DNA of 64,000 bases from CAZOEL01 sp964578835 (lineage in GTDB: Bacteria; Desulfobacterota; Syntrophobacteria; Syntrophobacterales; Syntrophobacteraceae), in contig CAZOEL010000001.1 in NCBI GenBank assembly GCA_964578835.1, positions 1-64,000 on the forward strand. The letters run 5' to 3'. The notes beneath the pieces are model-generated. The model worked only from the letters and a program-made list of their open reading frames with translations, was not told the DNA's origin and made no database searches. The translations under genes and the position numbers were made by a program. This document shows, piece by piece, positions 7,960-16,432 of the stretch. Positions within the stretch are counted from its first letter, which is position 1; the number at the start of each line of letters is the position of its first letter.

Positions 7960-10900
7960 ATGGCTGAAAAGAAGCCGATTGGCGCGGTGCTCGTCGCCGG
8001 CGCCGGCATTTCTGGAATCAAGGCGGCCATAGAGCTAGCTGAATCCGGCTATAAGGTCTTGTTGACCGATGATTCTACCCAGATTGGCGGTATCCTGGCC
8101 AAGCTCGATTACCAATTTCCGACGGATCATTGCGGTATGTGCAGGATGCTGCCCCTGGTGGGCCGCGAGTATGCGTCGCAGTACTGCATGCGAAAAAGCC
8201 TGTTCCATGAAAACATAGAGATCCTTCCGTTTACGGAGATCGTCTCGGTGCAGGGCGATGGGGGCAATTACAAGGTCGAGATCCTCAAGAAAGCCCGTCT
8301 CATCGACCCGGCCATCTGCAACGAGATGGGGGAATGCATGGACGTCTGTCCCGTAGAGGTCGATGATGAATTCAACCACGGGCTCACAAAGCGGAAGGCG
8401 ATCTATCAGCCGATCCCTCACAATACGCCGAAGATGCTTCTCATCGACAAAGAGGCCTGTACCCGTTGCGGCGAGTGCGTCAAGGCGTGCGCGACCAACG
8501 CCATCAATCTGGACGCCCGGGACGAGGCGGAGACCAGGGATGTTCATGCAGTTATCCTGGCTTCCGGCGTAAAGCTCTACAACACCACTGAGTTCGATGA
8601 CGCCAAATCCTATGCCGTGTCTCCCGATGTCGTGACATCGCTCGCCTTCGAGCGGATGATTAGCGGTTCGGGCGCGTACAAGGGAGACGCCATCAGGCGG
8701 CCCTCCGACGGAAGGCCTGCGAAAAATATCGCCTGGATTCAGTGCATGGGATCTCGAAACAGGCGGCAGAAGAGGGATTACTGCTCGTCCATCTGCTGCA
8801 TGTTTGCGCTCAAAGAGGCGGTGCTGGCCAAGGAATATGGCGGACCGGACGTTGAGACCACCATTTTCTATATGGACATGCGCACCTTCGGCAAGGGCTT
8901 CCAGCAGTACAGAGACAAGGCCGTGGACGAGCATGGGGTGCAGCTCATCCGGTGCAGGGTTCAGGGGGTGATGCTCAACCCTGACGGAACTCTCCAGATG
9001 CGCTATTTCGATCCGGAGACCAACGAATTCTTTACGAAGGATTACGATCTGGTTGTGATGTCGACGGGCCAGGTCCCCTTCGAGACCCATAAGAAATGGG
9101 CGGATCTCATGAACGCGCCTCTGGATTCGACCGGTCTCATCAAAACCGAGCTGTACAGCAAGGTGAGCGTTGCAAACAAGCCCGGTCTCTTTCTCTGCGG
9201 GTCGCTTATGGGACTCACCGATGTGAGCGAGGCGATGACAAGCGGCATTGCTGCGGCGGGAGAGACTGCCAAATTCCTGGCTTCACTCGATGTGGAGACG
9301 GCGCAGGAGGAAGAGATTCCCGAGCCTGCGGCGCGCGAGCGGGAATTGCCTCTGATCGCGGTTGCCCTCTGCAAATGCGGTGAAAAGGCGGGTGCGGAAG
9401 GAATCGATTACGAGCTTCTAAGCGCTGAATTGAAACGGTCCCGCGGAGTGGGTGAAGTGCATGTCATCGATTCCATCTGCAATGCGGATGGAGAGGCGGC
9501 CGCCGCCGGCATTCTCGGCAAGACGAAGTGCAACCGGTTGCTGATCGGGACCTGTCAGCCTTTCATGTACAGGCGGAAGCTCAAAAATACGGCAAGGAAG
9601 GCCGGATTCAACTCCTCCATGGTCGAGACCTTCGATCTGTTTGGGATAGCCAGGAGAGGCGCAGTCGAGACTTCCTCCGGGGACTGGACTTTGCGAGCGG
9701 CAAGGGAAGTCAAAGCGGACATCGAAAGGCTCAAATACAAACCCGCCCTGCAGGTGAGCGCCTTGCCGATCAATCAGGCCGTCCTCGTGGTCGGAGGCGG
9801 CATCGGCGGGATGCAGGCCGCGCTCTCGCTTGCCAACCGCGGCGTTACGGTCCATTTGATTGAAAAGACGGCGCATCTTGGCGGATACCTCGGCAATCAG
9901 GTCGAGCATACGGTTGATGGGTTGGCGCCGGTTGCTCTGGCGACCGATATGAAGCTCAAAGTGTTCGAAAACAAGAACATAACGGTCCATCTCAGCTGTG
10001 AGGTTGAAAGCACTGTCGGGACGCTTGGCTCTTTCGAGTCGAAACTACGCCTGAAAGATAGTGGAGAAAGCGCGTACCTGCATCACGGAGCCGCCATCAT
10101 GGCCACGGGCGCTCACGAGGGCGCCACAACCGAATATGGATACGGCGCATCGGATGCGGTGCTGACCCAGGCTGAATTGAAGCAGGGCCTCGCCGGCGGC
10201 GGCATCGACATAGGCGAAGTCGAAAATGTCGTGATGATCCAGTGCGTCGGCTCCAGGCAGAAGGATGGACGTCCCTACTGCAGCCGCATCTGCTGCATGG
10301 GAGCGATTGGCAACGCTTTGAAGATCAAGGAGATGAATCCGGGCGCTCGTGTCTTCATCCTCTATCGCGACGTGATGACCTATGGCTTCTACGAGCAGTA
10401 TTACACGAAGGCGAGGGCGGCCGGGATCATTTTCATGAATTACAGTCTGGATCAGAAGCCTCAGGTGGAGATGGCCGAGGGAAAACCGGTCGTCAAATTC
10501 ATGGATCCGGTTCTGGGAATGGATGTGGAGCTGCCTGCGGATTTAGTGGCGCTTTCCACGGGTCTTGACCCGGAAGAGTCCAACAAGGCGCTTTCAGAAG
10601 CCTTCAGTATCCCGCTGACCGAAGACGGTTTTCTTGCCGAGGCGGATTCGAAGTGGCGTCCGATCGAGCTCCAGAAAGTAGGACTCTACCTCGCCGGAAC
10701 AGCCCATTCGCCGATGCCTCTCAAGAGCGTCATCATGCAGGCCGAAGCGGCGGCGCAGAAGGTCTACGCCTATCTCTCCGGTCGTGAGGTCCACACGGCG
10801 GCCGTCACTTCCGTGGTGAAGGACGCTCTTTGCATCCGCTGCCAGAGATGCATGAAGATCTGCCCGTACGGGGCGCGCTCGCATAATGAAGTGGAAAGAC

Positions 10901-11058
10901 GCATCGATGTCGATGCAGCCGCCTGTCAGGCGTGCGGCGCGTGCGCAGTCGAGTGTCAGAACAATGCGGCCGAGGTCAGGGGATGGAGCGATAAACAGTT
11001 GATGGCTTCCATCGATGCAAAGCTCATGGAGAGTCTTCTCGCATCGGCTGTGGGATAA
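7960..11058 (+). CDS. Tandem HdrA-HdrA (QmoA/QmoB-like) flavoprotein
   Basis: This 1032-residue chain is two HdrA-type units in a row. Unit 1 has the FAD site GAGISGIKAA (about 14-23), the DHCGMCRM cysteine motif (about 57-63), a first ferredoxin region and CTRCGECVKAC (about 168). Unit 2 opens with an HdrA N-terminal domain (LCKCGEKAG, about 470), has a second FAD site GGGIGGMQAAL (about 613), lacks the flavin-side cysteine motif, and ends in two ferredoxin motifs (CIRCQRCMKIC, CQACGACAVEC). The arrangement recalls QmoA plus QmoB of sulfate reducers, which are separate HdrA homologues there. ATG 7960 follows AGGAG with good spacing. As the second HdrA of the operon it may form the scaffold that joins the membrane module to HdrBC. 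Confidence 0.87.
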   Translation: MAEKKPIGAVLVAGAGISGIKAAIELAESGYKVLLTDDSTQIGGILAKLDYQFPTDHCGMCRMLPLVGREYASQYCMRKSLFHENIEILPFTEIVSVQGDGGNYKVEILKKARLIDPAICNEMGECMDVCPVEVDDEFNHGLTKRKAIYQPIPHNTPKMLLIDKEACTRCGECVKACATNAINLDARDEAETRDVHAVILASGVKLYNTTEFDDAKSYAVSPDVVTSLAFERMISGSGAYKGDAIRRPSDGRPAKNIAWIQCMGSRNRRQKRDYCSSICCMFALKEAVLAKEYGGPDVETTIFYMDMRTFGKGFQQYRDKAVDEHGVQLIRCRVQGVMLNPDGTLQMRYFDPETNEFFTKDYDLVVMSTGQVPFETHKKWADLMNAPLDSTGLIKTELYSKVSVANKPGLFLCGSLMGLTDVSEAMTSGIAAAGETAKFLASLDVETAQEEEIPEPAARERELPLIAVALCKCGEKAGAEGIDYELLSAELKRSRGVGEVHVIDSICNADGEAAAAGILGKTKCNRLLIGTCQPFMYRRKLKNTARKAGFNSSMVETFDLFGIARRGAVETSSGDWTLRAAREVKADIERLKYKPALQVSALPINQAVLVVGGGIGGMQAALSLANRGVTVHLIEKTAHLGGYLGNQVEHTVDGLAPVALATDMKLKVFENKNITVHLSCEVESTVGTLGSFESKLRLKDSGESAYLHHGAAIMATGAHEGATTEYGYGASDAVLTQAELKQGLAGGGIDIGEVENVVMIQCVGSRQKDGRPYCSRICCMGAIGNALKIKEMNPGARVFILYRDVMTYGFYEQYYTKARAAGIIFMNYSLDQKPQVEMAEGKPVVKFMDPVLGMDVELPADLVALSTGLDPEESNKALSEAFSIPLTEDGFLAEADSKWRPIELQKVGLYLAGTAHSPMPLKSVIMQAEAAAQKVYAYLSGREVHTAAVTSVVKDALCIRCQRCMKICPYGARSHNEVERRIDVDAAACQACGACAVECQNNAAEVRGWSDKQLMASIDAKLMESLLASAVG

Positions 11059-11070
11059 GAGGTGCAGATT

Positions 11071-11571
11071 ATGGATCTACAAGAAGCGATCAAAGATTTA
11101 TGGCAGGATATTTACAACACGGGCGATCTGCATTTCTGCTTCAACTGCAGCACGTGCCTCTCCGGATGTCCCGCCTCCCATGGCGACCCGCCGCTCCTGG
11201 TCAGAAACCTGGCCCGGAAGGTAATCCTCGGCCTGGAAGAGCAGCTCCTCGAAGACGACACACCTTGGGCCTGCGTCTCCTGCTCGAAGTGCGAGGAGAT
11301 GTGTCCGATGGATGTGAAGCCCTTCGAGATGATTCTCGCCATTCGCCAATGGCAGAGCCGCAACGATGAAACCCGGGTGCCTCAGGCGATTGTTGAAATC
11401 TACAAGAGAGGCTACACTCAGGCAGTCGGCGTCAACAAAGAGCTGCGCGACTCTCTGGGGCTGCCCGAATTGAAGACCATAACGAACAACCCGGAGCAGC
11501 TGGAATTGTTTCGCGAGATGCTCATGAAGACGCCGATTGTGAGCGAAAACGACTATATGTTCAGTGAGTGA
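11071..11571 (+). CDS. hdrC: HdrC-like 4Fe-4S subunit
   Basis: A 166-residue soluble HdrC-type protein with the two ferredoxin motifs typical of the family, CFNCSTCLSGCP and CVSCSKCEEMCP, which carry two 4Fe-4S clusters linking HdrA to HdrB. The ATG at 11071 is chosen over the in-frame GTG at 11062 because AAGAGG (11057-11062) lies eight bases upstream of it. It follows the double HdrA by 12 bases. The next gene, hdrB, is separated by a 120-base gap holding a large hairpin. Confidence 0.9.
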   Translation: MDLQEAIKDLWQDIYNTGDLHFCFNCSTCLSGCPASHGDPPLLVRNLARKVILGLEEQLLEDDTPWACVSCSKCEEMCPMDVKPFEMILAIRQWQSRNDETRVPQAIVEIYKRGYTQAVGVNKELRDSLGLPELKTITNNPEQLELFREMLMKTPIVSENDYMFSE

Positions 11572-11626
11572 AAAAAGCTGCTCAGTTGAATTTCGCTGTC
11601 GCACTTCACAATCAATAAGTGAATGA

Positions 11627-11672
11627 TGAAAATGGTCGGTCGGCCCTTCCGGCCTTGGGCTGATCATTTTCA
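11627..11672 (+). promoter_or_regulatory. Long hairpin between hdrC and hdrB
   Basis: Outer arms TGAAAATG (11627-11634) and CATTTTCA (11665-11672) pair exactly and continue inward through G-U wobbles. An inner GGCC/GGCC stem closes at 11642-11654. The hairpin ends 19 bases before the hdrB start. Only a short T run follows, so it could be a partial terminator, an mRNA processing or stability element, or a device that sets the HdrC:HdrB ratio. Confidence 0.45.
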
Positions 11673-11691
11673 TACATATAAGGAATAAGAA

Positions 11692-12597
11692 ATGCAATTA
11701 TGTCTATTCCTGGGCTGTAATACGCCTGCCATCCGACCGGACGTGGAGCGGGCGATAAGGGCGTCGATGTCCGTTCTCGGCGTTGACCTGGTGGATGCCG
11801 ACAACTATGTCTGCTGCCCGGCGTTCGGCGCTTTCCCCTCAGCCGACAAGGAAGCCTGGCTCGCAACAAGCGGCTGGAACCTTTCCATCGCCGAGGAGAA
11901 AGGGTGTGACGTTGTCGTGCAGTGCGGTTCCTGCTACAGCTCCCTGCGCATGGGGCGGGAGCATTTGATGCACGATTCGGAAATGATGATGCGCGTCAAT
12001 GAGCTGCTCGAGCCGGCGGGACGGCAGGTTACGGGAAGATCCAAGATCCGCCACGTCTCTGAAGTTCTCTATAAGGGGATAGGCCCTGACGCAATCGCCT
12101 CGAATCTCAAAAAGACTTTGAACGGGCTCCATGGCATCGTCCAATATCCCTGTCACACCCTCTTCCCAAGTGAAGTCGTCGGGTTTGAGGAATCCGCCAG
12201 AGCGCCCAAAGGCATGCGGCAGTTGGTGGAGGCGCTTGGAGCGACGGTGGACGGCTACAGCCGCGAGCTGCAATGCTGTGGCGGAGCGGGCGGGTTTATG
12301 AAGAGCACTCCCGAACAGGCTATCGAGTTCGCAAAGACAAAGTTCGATGCGATCCTCGAAGAAACAAAAGCCGACTTTATCGCCGTCTCCTGCATTACCT
12401 GCCTGCTGCATATGGAAAAGATTCAGAATACCCTCAATCAGCAGCTTGGCGAAGAGCGGTACAAGATCCCCGTCTTCGATTATAACCAGCTGCTTGCCCT
12501 CTGCCTCGGGTTTGAGCCGAAAGAGGTCTCAGCGATATGCAATGTTCCGAGGGATTCCGTCATAAGCCGGATGACGCCCGTCAGCACGAATGCCTAA
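11692..12597 (+). CDS. hdrB: HdrB-like subunit with two CCG domains
   Basis: This 301-residue protein is a typical HdrB (CoB-CoM heterodisulfide reductase subunit B-like). Two CCG domains are visible: CLFLGC, VCCPAFG and QCGSC in the first half, and YPCHTLF, QCCGGAGG and SCITC in the second. In methanogen HdrB these bind two noncubane 4Fe-4S clusters that cleave a disulfide. In bacteria without CoM/CoB the natural substrate is unknown. The ATG at 11692 follows AAGGAA. This is the last gene of the operon, and a bidirectional terminator-like hairpin follows at 12676-12715. Confidence 0.9.
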   Translation: MQLCLFLGCNTPAIRPDVERAIRASMSVLGVDLVDADNYVCCPAFGAFPSADKEAWLATSGWNLSIAEEKGCDVVVQCGSCYSSLRMGREHLMHDSEMMMRVNELLEPAGRQVTGRSKIRHVSEVLYKGIGPDAIASNLKKTLNGLHGIVQYPCHTLFPSEVVGFEESARAPKGMRQLVEALGATVDGYSRELQCCGGAGGFMKSTPEQAIEFAKTKFDAILEETKADFIAVSCITCLLHMEKIQNTLNQQLGEERYKIPVFDYNQLLALCLGFEPKEVSAICNVPRDSVISRMTPVSTNA

Positions 12598-12675
12598 GCC
12601 AGATCGTAGATTCTCACTCCGTGCAGGAGCCTGCCGAGGAGACAGCAGAGAGCTGCGGGAGCCGTCGGTATCGAG

Positions 12676-12715
12676 TTAGAGGAAAAGCGTCGTAAATCCG
12701 ATGCTTTTCCTCTAA
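12676..12715. terminator. Bidirectional terminator between convergent genes
   Basis: Perfect 13-base arms (TTAGAGGAAAAGC at 12676-12688 and its complement at 12703-12715) enclose a 14-base loop. It lies between the 3' end of hdrB (+) and the 3' end of the small membrane protein gene (-), whose stop codon at 12712-12714 is inside the right arm. Confidence 0.6.
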
Positions 12716-13200
12716 TCGAGCGAGGCCTCATCAACCAGCCATTGTTCCAGTCTTTTGAACGCCACCTCGAAATCTCTGGGATTGAGCCGCGCGCTATTGT
12801 ACCTCTGGCCGCTACGCGTCAATATTCTAAGACTTACTTGCGCTCCGCTCTTAGTCGGTTCGCTGCGACGAACAATTTGATGTATATCCTCCCGAGCGAG
12901 GGTGACCGTACGCGACGGCGCGCAATAGAGAAGCTCGATCTGCGAATGATCCAGTCTTATCTCAAAGAATGGCGAAAGATATGCATAATAGCCGCCCGAG
13001 GCGAATGCCAAAAGTATAAGAAGGCCCGCAATGGCGCCGGACCGCTTCGAGAACCCTTCGTAGGCTCGGAACTCCTCGCGCCGCATCCATGGGAAGACCA
13101 TCATGCAGTAGACAATGCCGGACAATAACGCCCCGATTCCGGTCAGGAATGCGGCTACCATAAAGCTTGCCTTTGCGTCTCCAAAAGTGATCAGCTCCAT
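12712..13200 (-). CDS. Hypothetical two-helix membrane protein
   Basis: I do not recognise this 162-residue protein. Two hydrophobic segments (about residues 12-38 and 55-78) flank a short basic loop (FPWMRREEFRAYEGFSKRSG). The C-terminal half is soluble, alternates in a beta pattern (FFEIRLDHSQIELLYCAPSR, then RTVTLAREDIHQIV) and ends in a helix, which is the layout of bacterial PH-like domains attached to a membrane hairpin. It lies about 110 bases downstream of batE on the same strand and could belong to that transcript. Confidence 0.6.
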   Translation of the reverse strand: MELITFGDAKASFMVAAFLTGIGALLSGIVYCMMVFPWMRREEFRAYEGFSKRSGAIAGLLILLAFASGGYYAYLSPFFEIRLDHSQIELLYCAPSRTVTLAREDIHQIVRRSEPTKSGAQVSLRILTRSGQRYNSARLNPRDFEVAFKRLEQWLVDEASLD

Positions 13201-13312
13201 CGCGCCCCTATCGTCTCCTGGCGAGGTTCTTGTCGAGTCGTGTCCATTCTGAATGAAACTGAAGAATTATGGGCATGCCCTCGAGGCCGTTTCTATTATG
13301 ATCAAATCTCAG

Positions 13313-14131
13313 TCAGATGATCTCTGCGGCGTTCTCGGGTATCCAGCACCGCCTGCCATCAAGCAGCTCGATATGCAGCCAGCCTTTCCGCTGCTCCACC
13401 AGGTTGAATTCGACGCCCGCATGCAGCGGCTCCTTGAATGTGGGCTCGAAAATCGCGCTGTCCCCCTTTCTTCCAACGACTTCCTTTTCGAGGATAACTC
13501 CCGATATGAAATGAGACTGCTGATAGGCTTCGACTGCAAGGGAAGAAGCCAATAGCAAACTCAAAAGCGCACAGATCAACAGAGCATGCCGAAGCCATGA
13601 TTTCTTCTGGAGAAGATAGATTCCTGAGAAGATCCACAGAAGAGTGAAAAAGAGAGTGAAGATCCATGCCCGACTATTTCCACTCAGTTCATAGTGCCAG
13701 AAAAAAAGGATGTGGAATACCTGCGTTTGCGGTTTCGGCTCGATTTTATCCACCGTGCGGCTTCTCGCATAGCCAAGATTCTGCTGGAGATTGATGTCGC
13801 CGGGGATGAATTTCTCGGCTCTTCTAAAATTGAGGATGGCTCGTCCAATGTCCCCGAGGCGAAAGTGGATGTTGCCTATGTTATAGAAAAGCTTGCCGTT
13901 CTCGATTCCTCCCTCGCGATGGAGGGCCTCAAAGCAAAGCAGCGCCTTCTCGAAAAGACTCTGCGCCTTTTCAGGATCTACCCCAAACAGCTCGTTCGCC
14001 TGTTTGAAGGCTGATTCCCCTTCCCGGTAAAGATTCCAAATCTCTTTCTCGCCGATAGCTCTCGCTTGTGTGGAGGGCGAAACGAATGCCATGACGGCCA
14101 AAAGCAGCAGTAAAAATTTTCTCATAATCAC
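13313..14131 (-). CDS. batE: BatE-like TPR and SH3-domain membrane protein
   Basis: The 272 residues start with a signal peptide (about 1-25) and then a TPR region (about 35-120, with FEKALLCFEALHREGG and YNIGNIHFRLGDIGRAILNFRRAEKF). Two membrane helices follow (about 150-200), then a C-terminal SH3-like domain (about 215-270, ending GWLHIELLDGRRCWIPENAAEII). This is the BatE layout seen in bat (aerotolerance-type) operons. It directly follows the BatD-like gene with a 10-base gap. BatA, BatB and BatC (VWA-domain and TPR partners) and the MoxR ATPase are not in the window, so the pair is either an incomplete bat set or functions apart. The exact role of Bat proteins is unsettled. Confidence 0.75.
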   Translation of the reverse strand: MIMRKFLLLLLAVMAFVSPSTQARAIGEKEIWNLYREGESAFKQANELFGVDPEKAQSLFEKALLCFEALHREGGIENGKLFYNIGNIHFRLGDIGRAILNFRRAEKFIPGDINLQQNLGYARSRTVDKIEPKPQTQVFHILFFWHYELSGNSRAWIFTLFFTLLWIFSGIYLLQKKSWLRHALLICALLSLLLASSLAVEAYQQSHFISGVILEKEVVGRKGDSAIFEPTFKEPLHAGVEFNLVEQRKGWLHIELLDGRRCWIPENAAEII

Positions 14132-14141
14132 ATTATTTCCA

Positions 14142-16100
14142 TCAAATTGCTCGATCCAGCGACCGAATCGCCTCTACGGCCTCCTTTGCAAGTTCATCTT
14201 GGGGCTTTTCCGTTGCCATCCCGCCGTAGCTTCCCTGCTCGCACGCCTCGAAGAGGCTCCTTAACCGCTCCACAATCTGAACATCGACCTCTTTTGCCTC
14301 GAGCTTTGCCTTCGCATCGGAGAAAGTCAGCGCTGCGCCATTGCATCCGAGCTTGTCGCCAAGGAAGCTCCTCAAAGCATCGAGCAACAAGGCGCATGAG
14401 TCGCCGCCCTCGACGTCTTTCTTCCGCAACGCTTGAACCCTTTGTTCGAATAGGGTGAAGGCTTTGCGCGATCTCCATCTTTCGGGGTCCGCAGTTTGTC
14501 TTTGGCGGATTTTGACGAATGCCAGAAGAATCAGGAAGGCGATGAAAGAGATGAAAGTGAGGGCAATCCAGCGTGGCGAGCGTACGATGCTGGAAATCCT
14601 GTAAGTCTCTCTGGCCAGGATTTGAGGGCCTTCGTAATTGTGGGCGATTCCCCGGGACCAGTTCTCGAGCTCGCTTTTCCTGACTTCAGTTCCTGGAGAT
14701 GCGCCTTCCACATCGGCTGACGTGAGGATCTTCGTCTGTTTGACGATCAATGGAATGGGCTTGCTTTCAGCGACTTCGTAGCGACCGGAGTCGGGATTGA
14801 AATAGGGAATCTTAATGGATGGAATCGCCTCGATCTCCGAGCTTTTTGGCCTGAGGGTCTGCGTAAACTCTTTGGTGCTCCCCCGGATGACTCCGGCAGC
14901 CATCTCATCAGGGATCTTGAAATTTTCTTCGATCTCCGGATCATCCGCAAGTGAGGGAAGGGCGATGTTGTCAAGATGTTCGGGGCCGCTGACCGACACT
15001 GTAAGAGTCAAAGGGTCTCCGATGCTCACCTCCGTTGGGGTGGCGGAAGACTCGATGTGGAAGCGTCCCACCCAACCGGCGAAGCCGGCCGGCTTTCCCT
15101 CGTCGGGCAATTCCAGCGCGGTGAGGACGACCGGCTCCGAACGGGTCACAAAAGTCTTGTAGACGCCTCTTCGGCCGGGATTGAAGAAATCATCGTCAAA
15201 GAAGCCGTCAAAAGGACTTCGCTTTCTCTGCTGGCGTGAATAGCCCATGAGAGTCTTGCAGGAAACTGTCGCCTCGGGAGTCTCAAACCTGCCGGGCGTT
15301 TTAGCAAAAAGGATCTTCTGAAATGATAGCGTGGTGTATTGCCGTCCGTTGAAGACTTCGGTTCCCTTTTCTGCAATAATGTTTGTTCCTCCGGTTGAAA
15401 GCTGAAAGTATTGTTTCCCGGGGTCTCTTTCGATCTGGGGATCGGAGAAAGTAAAAGCCTGCTCCTGAAGGATCGGTAGGTTGAAAGAGACTTCCTCGAC
15501 GTCCCTGGCTATGCGCCAGATGACGGTGAGGACCGCCGGTTCCCCGACGTAGAGCTCCGTCTTGGAGAATTTGAGCTCCAGATGGAAGTCATCGCTTGTT
15601 TCCGGCTCTGTAACGGTGACGGTCAACGCCGCTGTTCTCAAGGTTTTGGATCTTGTTGCATCCACGGGAACTTCGATGGAAGGAATTGCGAGTCGACCCT
15701 TCTTCTTTGACGTCAAACGATAAGAATAAGTATAGCCAAAGGACTCGACCTTGCTCACTGCGCCGTTGATGATGGTAATGGAGGAGCTGTTGTTGCTCTG
15801 TCCACCCAGTGGCTCCACTGTAAAATCGGAAACTGCGCTCATGTCCGGCGGGGCGACTCCGGGTGAAATCTCAACTCCTTCTACACGGATCTGCATTATG
15901 AAGGGCTCTCCGAGAGAGACCGAATCTTTTTCCAAAAGCGCCTTAGCGGAGACTCCTCCTTCTGCCTCCTTCGTGGTCGCGCTGTAGACTGAAACCGGTG
16001 AGCCGGCGAAAAGAAAGAAGACGTGGAGGCAAAGGAACAAGAAGGTCATGATCGTGACCTGTGGGATTTTTTTTACATTCATCTTCCTTGAAGAAATCAT
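14142..16100 (-). CDS. batD: BatD-family protein
   Basis: A protein of about 652 residues with a signal peptide (after MISSRKMNVKKIPQ), a long periplasmic part of Ig-like beta domains (repeated wording such as VSLGEPFIMQIRVEG, LYVGEPAVLTVIWRI and VSIGDPLTLTVSVSG, each about 150 residues apart), one membrane helix (about 520-545) and a cytoplasmic helical tail. This matches BatD (oxygen tolerance protein family). The ATG at 16100 is preferred with GGGAG about ten bases upstream; the frame is open for 32 further codons and another ATG lies at 16082. It is co-directional and almost contiguous with batE. Confidence 0.82.
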   Translation of the reverse strand: MISSRKMNVKKIPQVTIMTFLFLCLHVFFLFAGSPVSVYSATTKEAEGGVSAKALLEKDSVSLGEPFIMQIRVEGVEISPGVAPPDMSAVSDFTVEPLGGQSNNSSSITIINGAVSKVESFGYTYSYRLTSKKKGRLAIPSIEVPVDATRSKTLRTAALTVTVTEPETSDDFHLELKFSKTELYVGEPAVLTVIWRIARDVEEVSFNLPILQEQAFTFSDPQIERDPGKQYFQLSTGGTNIIAEKGTEVFNGRQYTTLSFQKILFAKTPGRFETPEATVSCKTLMGYSRQQRKRSPFDGFFDDDFFNPGRRGVYKTFVTRSEPVVLTALELPDEGKPAGFAGWVGRFHIESSATPTEVSIGDPLTLTVSVSGPEHLDNIALPSLADDPEIEENFKIPDEMAAGVIRGSTKEFTQTLRPKSSEIEAIPSIKIPYFNPDSGRYEVAESKPIPLIVKQTKILTSADVEGASPGTEVRKSELENWSRGIAHNYEGPQILARETYRISSIVRSPRWIALTFISFIAFLILLAFVKIRQRQTADPERWRSRKAFTLFEQRVQALRKKDVEGGDSCALLLDALRSFLGDKLGCNGAALTFSDAKAKLEAKEVDVQIVERLRSLFEACEQGSYGGMATEKPQDELAKEAVEAIRSLDRAI

Positions 16101-16432
16101 CTTACAACTTCTCCCATGGCCTGGCAGGGGCGCAACGAAGCATATCGACCCGTCAAATCTTGGACAACCTGGCGCGCGCAATTCCCCGTTCGGCAATTCA
16201 ATGGAATGAAACCCTTGCTATAGCGCACGGAGAGGATTCTAAAAAAACGCTGGGAAAAATCAAGAGGCTTCCATTTTGCCTGAGGGCTGCGCCGTTAAGT
16301 GGCGCGCACGGGAGGGGGCTGGCGCAGCCCGCGGGATGCACAGGGCCGCGCCAAGACGGTTGAGATGTCCGGAATTTTTCTTTCTTTGTAAAGAAAGATT
16401 TTGGCTTCAGGCCTTAATCGAGCAGTCTTTCG
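16101..16432. other. Intergenic region with two inverted repeats
   Basis: No gene is seen between pckG and batD. Two palindromes are present. One has 10-base arms GGGCTGCGCC (16284-16293) and GGCGCAGCCC (16321-16330), 27 bases apart. The other is an AT-rich hairpin with 9-base arms and a 2-base loop at 16379-16398. Either may end pckG transcription (-), although neither is followed by a clear U run on that strand. Confidence 0.5.

Noticed and set aside
6786..8030. A 414-codon minus-strand frame opposite the FrhB-like gene
   Set aside because: No recognisable motif; it mirrors the plus-strand codon pattern.
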